A stretch of 10,522 bases of DNA from JAQBDA01 sp964525785 (GTDB taxonomy: Bacteria > Chloroflexota > Anaerolineae > Anaerolineales > UBA4823): positions 1-10,522 of the forward strand of contig CAZGIX010000171.1 of NCBI GenBank assembly GCA_964525785.1. The letters are read 5' to 3'. Under the pieces are notes generated by a model. The model was not told the DNA's origin. It made no database searches and was given only the letters and a program-made list of their open reading frames with translations. Shown here piece by piece: positions 8,148 to 10,522 of this stretch (position 1 is the first letter of the stretch; each line of letters begins with the position of its first letter). A program made the translations under genes and the position numbers.

Positions 8148-8191
8148 ATTAACGTTTTAATTTCCTGAATTTGCCAAAATCTACCCAGTTT

Positions 8192-8264
8192 AACGATCTC
8201 TGAACGATCCCAAAGCCTTCTCCGAACGCCGAATTGCTAACCTGTCAACAGGTTAAGAACGATC
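8192..8264 (+). promoter_or_regulatory. AACGATC direct repeats on an 11-bp lattice, candidate SARP-type binding sites
   Basis: Exact copies of AACGATC begin at 8192, 8203 and 8258. The intervals are 11 and 55 bases, so all lie on one 11-bp phase; a partial copy (AACG) begins at 8225 on the same phase. SARP proteins are known to bind heptamer direct repeats with 4-base gaps, which is the geometry of the first two copies. The regulator encoded just upstream has a SARP domain. I found no good -10 box at the classical distance. Confidence 0.4.
8238..8255. promoter_or_regulatory. Inverted repeat in the leader of the trypsin-like gene
   Basis: TAACCTG (8238-8244) and CAGGTTA (8249-8255) pair perfectly around TCAA. 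The 7-bp dyad lies 31 bases before the start codon, between the heptamer repeats and the ribosome site. It could be an operator or a small RNA hairpin affecting translation. Confidence 0.35.
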
Positions 8265-8286
8265 AGGCGAAAGGAGAAGTGGGATC

Positions 8287-9120
8287 ATGAAAGGCATTGT
8301 TGTTTTGGGTGTAATCGCAGTTTTGTTAGGCATGTTTGGAGCCGGATTCTTTCAATCCGTTCAAGCATATGCCATGCCCGACGAACCGGAACACAAGCCG
8401 GGTAATCTGACTGATATCTTGAACGCTACTCTTCAGATCGAGATTTCCTTGCCGCTAGACGATAGCGGATTGAAAGTCCTCCAGGCACAAGGCCTCGGTT
8501 CTCTGGTAAAGGAAGGCGAAGAAACCCTCTTGGTAACCCACAATCACTGGGGGGAGGCATTGCAGGAAAGATCGGTTGTAACGTTTTATGATACTCGAGG
8601 TCAGAGGGTAACTACCATATCCGGTTCCGAGTTCCTCAGCCAGATACGCTATTTAGACTCAGGCACCCTCGTCCTGAACTCTCCGCTAGAACAAGCCGGG
8701 CAGCCTCAGGCTTTCATGGAAGGTGATCATCGACAAGTACAGCCTGGAGATGTCGTTATGGTGGCGCAGCGGGTTGGAACGATGAGTAATAAAGTGACCC
8801 TGATCAAAGCAAAGGTCGAATCGGTTGTTGACATCCGTGGGGTGCCGGTGATTCAGCTCAAAGGTCCAGAAGGACGTCCCATTCAAGCAGGCGACTCGGG
8901 AGGAGGAGTATGGCATCACGGAATATTGGTAGGCAATCTGTGGTTCACAGCCGTTGCTCAGATAGTAAGCTCCACTCAGTCCGCATTGGAAAAGCCGGAC
9001 CAAATCAAATTTGAGCCGACGGGTGAAAGCTATGCAGCTATGTATCCCACCCAACAACCTGCGGCTTATCTGGAGCCCTCCGTGCGCATGAATAGGGGAG
9101 AGCAATCTGAGATACCTTAG
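8287..9120 (+). CDS. Secreted trypsin-like (chymotrypsin-fold) serine protease-like protein
   Basis: A 277-residue exported protein. Residues 1-27 form a classical signal peptide (MKGIVVLG..., hydrophobic core, likely cut after VQA at 27). The mature part resembles the chymotrypsin fold. Ser204 sits in GDSGGG (202-207), the hallmark nucleophile motif. Asp124 (LDSGTLVL, like the usual D-x-A-L-L) and His85 or His87 (LLVTHNHWG, replacing the usual TAAHC) would complete the triad. The His-Asp-Ser spacing of about 39 and 80 residues is close to trypsin's 45 and 93. There are no paired Cys residues and no IVGG activation site, so it is not a classical trypsin zymogen. AGGAG at 8272-8276 precedes the ATG. 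It lies 219 bases after the SARP-STAND gene in the same direction, beyond a strong hairpin, so it probably has its own promoter. The fold is likely; catalytic competence is less certain because the His motif is unusual. Confidence 0.75.
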   Translation: MKGIVVLGVIAVLLGMFGAGFFQSVQAYAMPDEPEHKPGNLTDILNATLQIEISLPLDDSGLKVLQAQGLGSLVKEGEETLLVTHNHWGEALQERSVVTFYDTRGQRVTTISGSEFLSQIRYLDSGTLVLNSPLEQAGQPQAFMEGDHRQVQPGDVVMVAQRVGTMSNKVTLIKAKVESVVDIRGVPVIQLKGPEGRPIQAGDSGGGVWHHGILVGNLWFTAVAQIVSSTQSALEKPDQIKFEPTGESYAAMYPTQQPAAYLEPSVRMNRGEQSEIP

Positions 9121-9377
9121 AACACCATATCACACGCCGGGCTGGTGGGCGGCGGCAAATCCTCAATTCTGGGCGCTGTTCACCCGTCTGCTGTTTCTCA
9201 AGAGGGGACTTGTCGAAGCTATATCGAAGAATTTTCAGAACAAAGTATTTGTACTCATCAATATCTGCTATGATAATAGTGCGCAGAGCTTTCCAAGTAA
9301 TCACGGTTAGGTGTGTACCGGATGCACGATCTGTGGCGTGAGGTTGTGCGCCTGATAGCAATCCCCGTGAGTTATGT
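9121..9377. other. Intergenic region before the GMC oxidase operon
   Basis: This contains a TCGAAG direct repeat at 9213 and 9224 (11-base spacing), a promoter candidate at 9249-9277 and a possible 19-codon leader ORF from 9322. No intrinsic terminator for the preceding gene is evident; the GC-rich part at 9136-9161 can fold but lacks a T-tract. Confidence 0.45.
9249..9277 (+). promoter_or_regulatory. Candidate promoter for the GMC oxidase operon
   Basis: TTGTAC (9249-9254) and GATAAT (9272-9277) are 17 bases apart. The -10 box matches consensus at five of six positions; the -35 box is weak at three of six, which would suit activator control. The start near 9284 would give a leader of about 95 bases before 9378. 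Confidence 0.4.
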
Positions 9378-9381
9378 ATGA
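9322..9381 (+). CDS. Possible 19-codon leader ORF coupled to the next gene
   Basis: A small frame encoding MHDLWREVVRLIAIPVSYV. AGGTG at 9309-9313 lies eight bases before its ATG. Its stop codon overlaps the start of the next gene in an ATGA junction (9378-9381). The next gene has no Shine-Dalgarno site of its own, so ribosomes ending here could reinitiate there. A frame this short can arise by chance; the precise overlap and the ribosome site are the only support. I see no run of a single amino acid as in classical attenuation peptides. Confidence 0.3.
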   Translation: MHDLWREVVRLIAIPVSYV

Positions 9382-9857
9382 TCCAGTCCATTGATACATT
9401 GAATCAGATGTCCTTGACGGCTATCCACCGGCTGTTTACCGATCTGGACCCGCCGGAGATCAGCTCGCTGACCGGGATCTTCCGCGGCGCCTTCGTCGGA
9501 CCTGCCTGGCTGCGGAAAATCTGGGGACCGCTTCTGGTGATCACTGGTTTGGGCGGCTGGTGGGGTAAGGAATTTGACTCGCAGGGGAACGCGGTAAATC
9601 TGGTGCTGCGCAAAGGGCGCTTCGAGAGTCGATTTTCGATGGTTATCGTCCACCAGGCCTCGCATCTCGATCGCAAATCAGGCCTGGCGATGCACTACCG
9701 AGCCGATAATCCCTTTCCCTGGCCATTCATCGTTGACGAGCTGCGCCGCATCGACTCAATGATGGTGCTGGGAATGACCCTGGCTGATATTGGACCGTTC
9801 CGGCGCCTGGCTTTTCCTTTTGTCCTGCAAAGCCGGGAGGTGATGGATGGACTATGA
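9378..9857 (+). CDS. Uncharacterised 159-residue protein, possibly GXWXG/DUF4334-like, partner of the GMC oxidase
   Basis: I do not recognise this family with confidence. The visible pattern is IFRGAF near residue 35, WGPLLVITGLGGWWGKEFD at about 48-66, then a stretch with alternating polarity (FESRFSMVIVHQASHLD) and DELRRIDSMMVLGMTL towards the end. The order 'W/F-R-G, later GWWGK-F-D, later D-x-x-R-x-I-D-x-x-x-V-L-G-M' recalls the GXWXG/DUF4334 lipocalin-like proteins, but the protein is shorter and the match is by eye only. There is no signal peptide; the 48-62 segment is hydrophobic but too glycine-rich to call a membrane helix. The ATG at 9378 has no clear ribosome site, and the in-frame ATG at 9408 is an alternative start. 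The stop overlaps the GMC oxidase start by 11 bases, so the two are probably translationally coupled and may share a pathway, perhaps handling a lipid-like substrate. Confidence 0.7.
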   Translation: MIQSIDTLNQMSLTAIHRLFTDLDPPEISSLTGIFRGAFVGPAWLRKIWGPLLVITGLGGWWGKEFDSQGNAVNLVLRKGRFESRFSMVIVHQASHLDRKSGLAMHYRADNPFPWPFIVDELRRIDSMMVLGMTLADIGPFRRLAFPFVLQSREVMDGL

Positions 9858-10522
9858 TGCCATTGTGATCGGTTCCGGCTTTGGCGAAGCGTGGCGGCGT
9901 ATCGTCTCAGCCAGAAGGGCTTTCGGGTGGCGGTGTTGGAACAAGGTCGTCGCTTTGATGACGAGGACCTGCAAAAAGCCAGCCAATCGATGCGTGATTT
10001 ATTCTGGATGCCCGCCCTGGGTCTCAAAGGATTGTTCACGCAGCGCTTTTTTAAGCATGTCAACATCGTCGGCGGAGTGGGAGTGGGCGGCGGCAGCCTG
10101 GTATATGCAGCCGTCCTGCTCGAGCCGAAGCAGGCCTTTTATCGAGACCCTGCCTGGGCAGACCTGGGCATCGACTGGGAGGCCGACTTGCGCCCTCACT
10201 ATGCTACCGCCTCCCAAATGCTTGGACGCACCACCTGCCCGGTCACACATCTCCAGGATGGATGGCTGGAGCAGACAGCCGCCGCGATGGATGTGCGGGA
10301 AAGCTACGGCCCGGTTCAGCTTGGGATTTACTTTGGTCCAGAGGAAGAAACACCCGATCCGTATTTCGGCGGCGAAGGCCCGCCCCGGCAGGGATGCATC
10401 CTGTGCGGCGCCTGCCTGGCAGCCTGTGCCCACAATGCCAAAAATACGTTAGATAAGAACTATTTGTACCTGGCTGAGAAAAAGGGGGCGCTCATTTTCC
10501 CTCAGCACAAGGCGGCGCTGGT
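9847..10522 (+). CDS. GMC oxidoreductase (cholesterol-oxidase type), frameshifted and cut by the window end
   Basis: N-terminal part of an FAD-dependent glucose-methanol-choline oxidoreductase. The start MDYDAIVIGSGFG carries the FAD-binding glycine motif. After one missing base near 9886 the other frame continues without a stop to the window end: SVAAYRLSQKGFRVAVLEQG (Glu for the FAD ribose), VGGVGVGGGSLVYA (GMC signature) and a Cys cluster C-x2-C-x2-C-x3-C (GCILCGACLAAC) followed by AKNTLDKNYLYLAE. That Cys cluster and AKNTLDxNYL are typical of cholesterol-oxidase-like GMC proteins. The uninterrupted frame from 9847 is out of register after about 13 codons and stops at 10450-10452; that product would be meaningless. 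GGGAGG at 9835-9840, six bases before the ATG, is a strong ribosome site. The preceding gene overlaps by 11 bases. The substrate is probably a sterol or other hydrophobic alcohol, by family only. Confidence 0.88.
9883..9890 (+). other. One-base deletion (frameshift) in the GMC oxidase FAD motif
   Basis: The sequence reads GGC-GAAGC where the family motif requires GGC-GGA-AGC (Gly-Gly-Ser). One G is missing at 9886, in a GG doublet. Adding it back turns GSGFGEAWRR into GSGFGGSVAAYRL and keeps the frame open to the window end. No other lesion is visible downstream, which favours a recent mutation or a sequencing error over an old pseudogene. Confidence 0.85.

Noticed and set aside
9121..9273. 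Frame stays open for 50 codons after the TAG of the trypsin-like gene and contains AGLVGGGKSSIL, similar to a Walker A motif
   Set aside because: There is no start codon or ribosome site, no further ATPase motif, and no reason to assume stop-codon readthrough. A glycine-rich stretch in GC-rich DNA can give this by chance.
9847..10452. Uninterrupted 201-codon frame from the GMC start codon
   Set aside because: Only the first 13 or so codons match the family; the rest is out of register. The real coding sequence continues in the neighbouring frame after the deletion at 9886.

Overview
The window looks like chromosomal DNA of a free-living bacterium, most likely Chloroflexota (Anaerolineae or a relative). 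This is an inference from two things: the 1755-residue SARP/BTAD-cyclase-nSTAND-WD40 fusion, a design common in that phylum, and a secreted cupredoxin with an LPLIL segment followed by a TPTPT linker, typical of Chloroflexota exported proteins. I saw no tRNA, rRNA, CRISPR array, transposase or phage gene.

Layout. Positions 1-340 are non-coding apart from a small hairpin and the ribosome site of the first gene. A secreted cupredoxin (341-784, +) converges on a YbjT-like NAD(P)-binding/DUF2867 protein (973-2433, -). A 366-base divergent intergenic region (2434-2799) carries a good promoter candidate for each side. It leads into the giant gene 2800-8067 (+), a probable membrane-bound signalling regulator. 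From N to C terminus it has a SARP DNA-binding domain, a BTAD helical domain, a class III nucleotide-cyclase domain with altered active-site residues, an nSTAND ATPase, one membrane segment, an Ala/Gln-rich helical linker and 15 WD40 units. A perfect 18-bp stem follows it. Next is a secreted trypsin-like protein (8287-9120, +), whose upstream region holds three copies of AACGATC on an 11-bp lattice. Last is a small operon: a possible 19-codon leader ORF, an uncharacterised 159-residue protein (9378-9857), and a GMC oxidoreductase of the cholesterol-oxidase type (9847 to the window end). The GMC gene has a one-base deletion inside its FAD-binding glycine motif.

How they may work together. The regulator has the layout of a one-component membrane regulator in the manner of ToxR/CadC: DNA-binding, cyclase and ATPase modules on the N-terminal side of the membrane segment, and a WD40 sensor on the other side. 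SARP proteins bind 7-bp direct repeats at 11-bp spacing, and repeats of that geometry precede the next gene, so the secreted trypsin-like protein is a plausible target. That link is inference. The 9378-9857 protein and the GMC oxidase overlap by 11 bases and are very likely co-translated.
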